In this document: in pieces, positions 5,725 through 6,655 of the stretch | Layout: the number at the start of each line of letters is the position of its first letter | Position numbering within the stretch: position 1 is the stretch's first letter | From: Methanoregulaceae archaeon UBA288 | GTDB lineage: Archaea > Halobacteriota > Methanomicrobia > Methanomicrobiales > Methanospirillaceae | DNA: 6,655 nt | Direction of reading: 5' to 3' | NCBI GenBank assembly: GCA_002495225.1 | Contig: DAEF01000026.1 | Location: forward strand, 1 to 6,655 | Notes under the pieces: generated by a model | The model's database searches: none | Seen by the model: only the letters and a program-made list of their open reading frames with translations | What the model was told of the DNA's origin: nothing | Translations under genes and position numbers: made by a program

Positions 5725-6655
5725 ATGTCGCACCTTGCCGATGTGGACCCCGAAATCGCACGTATTATCGAATGTGAGCGGGTCCGCCAGGTAAATGGGC
5801 TCGAGCTGATCGCCTCGGAGAACCTCGTGAGCAGGGCCGTCCTCGAGGCGATGGGCTCGATCATGACCAACAAGTACGCCGAGGGCTACCCGGGCAAGCG
5901 CTACTACGGCGGGTGCGAGTTCCACGACCAGGCCGAAAACCTCGCGCGCGACCGGGTCAAGCAGCTCTTCGGCGCCGAGCACGCGAACGTCCAGCCCCAC
6001 TCGGGCACGCAGGCGAACATGGCCGTCTACTTCTCGGTCATGGAGTGCGGCGTCGACCGGATATTGTCCATGTCGCTGACACAGGGCGGGCACCTCTCGC
6101 ACGGTTCTCCCGTCTCGTTCAGCGGCAAGATGTACGAGGTCCACCAGTACGGCGTCGACCTCGAGACGGAGACCCTCGACTACGGCGCCGTCGAGGAGCT
6201 GGCCCGGAAGGTGAAGCCGAAAGTGATCGTCTGCGGCGCATCGGCGTACCCGCGCGAGATCGACTTTTCCGCGTTCCAGGAGATCGCGGACTCGGTCGAC
6301 GCCTGCTGCATGGCCGACATCGCGCACATCGCGGGCCTCTGCGCAGCGGGCGTCCACCCGAACCCCACGGGCGTGGTGGACTTCGTCACCTCGACCACGC
6401 ACAAGACGCTCCGCGGTCCCCGGGGCGGGTTCATCCTCTGCGGGGCCGACCGGGCCCAGCAGATCGACAAGGCGATCTTCCCCGGGATCCAGGGCGGTCC
6501 CCTGATGCACACGATCACGGCGAAGGCGGTCTGCTTCATGGAGGCGCTCAGGCCGTCGTACCGCGACTACGCACGGCAGGTGGTCAGGAACGCGCAGGCG
6601 ATGGCGGCGGTCCTCGACGATGCCGGGCTCCGGCTCGTCTCGGGCGGCACCGACA
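5725..6655 (+). CDS. glyA: Serine hydroxymethyltransferase (3' end outside window)
   Basis: GlyA is a PLP enzyme that interconverts serine and glycine, moving a one-carbon unit to or from a pterin; in methanogens the carrier is expected to be a tetrahydromethanopterin-type cofactor (family knowledge). The first 310 codons are present, roughly three quarters of the usual 410-430 residues. Visible landmarks are ELIASEN, NKYAEGYPGKRYYGG, NVQPHSGTQAN, GGHLSHGSPVSFSGK, MADIAHIAGL (D198, H201), and the PLP lysine K227 in STTHKTLRGPRGG, followed by FPGIQGGPLMH. The reading frame is intact to the window edge. The start at ATG 5725 gives MSHLADVDPEIARII; GGAG at 5706-5709 is rather far (15 nt). GTG 5743 is an alternative start. 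It is divergent from the smc operon. Confidence 0.97.
   Translation, partial: MSHLADVDPEIARIIECERVRQVNGLELIASENLVSRAVLEAMGSIMTNKYAEGYPGKRYYGGCEFHDQAENLARDRVKQLFGAEHANVQPHSGTQANMAVYFSVMECGVDRILSMSLTQGGHLSHGSPVSFSGKMYEVHQYGVDLETETLDYGAVEELARKVKPKVIVCGASAYPREIDFSAFQEIADSVDACCMADIAHIAGLCAAGVHPNPTGVVDFVTSTTHKTLRGPRGGFILCGADRAQQIDKAIFPGIQGGPLMHTITAKAVCFMEALRPSYRDYARQVVRNAQAMAAVLDDAGLRLVSGGTD

Overview
The window looks like a GC-rich archaeal chromosome, most likely a methanogen of the Methanomicrobiales (a Methanoculleus-like genome is my best guess; this is inference). The reasons are an archaeal-type SMC protein with its kleisin ScpA, TTG/GTG starts, archaeal TATA-like A/T islands in otherwise GC-rich intergenic DNA, and a complete absence of bacterial -35/-10 promoters where promoters are expected.

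Layout. Positions 1-63 hold nothing I can assign. Positions 64 to about 670 are an untranslated tandem repeat array: four related units (64-268, 269-440, 441-611 and a decayed 612-670). The two central units repeat with a 171-172 bp period. Each unit carries a GC-rich hairpin, a conserved A/T-rich spacer and a TATA-like box at fixed spacing, and the first unit has an extra pair of hairpins. Positions 671-795 are a downstream tail with only a possible oligo-T terminator. Then, all on the minus strand and reading right to left, comes one operon: a 206-residue coiled-coil protein of unknown function (5612-4992), smc (4978-1535) and scpA (1542-796). A 112-bp divergent intergenic region (5613-5724) separates this operon from glyA (serine hydroxymethyltransferase), which is on the plus strand and runs off the right edge.

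How the genes fit together. SMC and ScpA are the ATPase and kleisin of the prokaryotic condensin that organises and segregates the chromosome. The coiled-coil gene sits 13 nt upstream of smc, so it is probably co-transcribed and is a candidate partner, although its family is not recognised. No scpB follows scpA inside the window. GlyA belongs to one-carbon and serine/glycine metabolism and is functionally unrelated; it only shares the divergent promoter region.

Most unusual part: the repeat array at the 3' side of the smc-scpA operon. Its hairpin arms differ between copies yet keep their pairing. On the minus strand a TATA-like box lies about 26-27 nt before each hairpin in the better copies, as expected if each unit began a short structured transcript. 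This could be an undescribed family of small RNAs or an extragenic palindromic repeat; the sequence alone does not decide.
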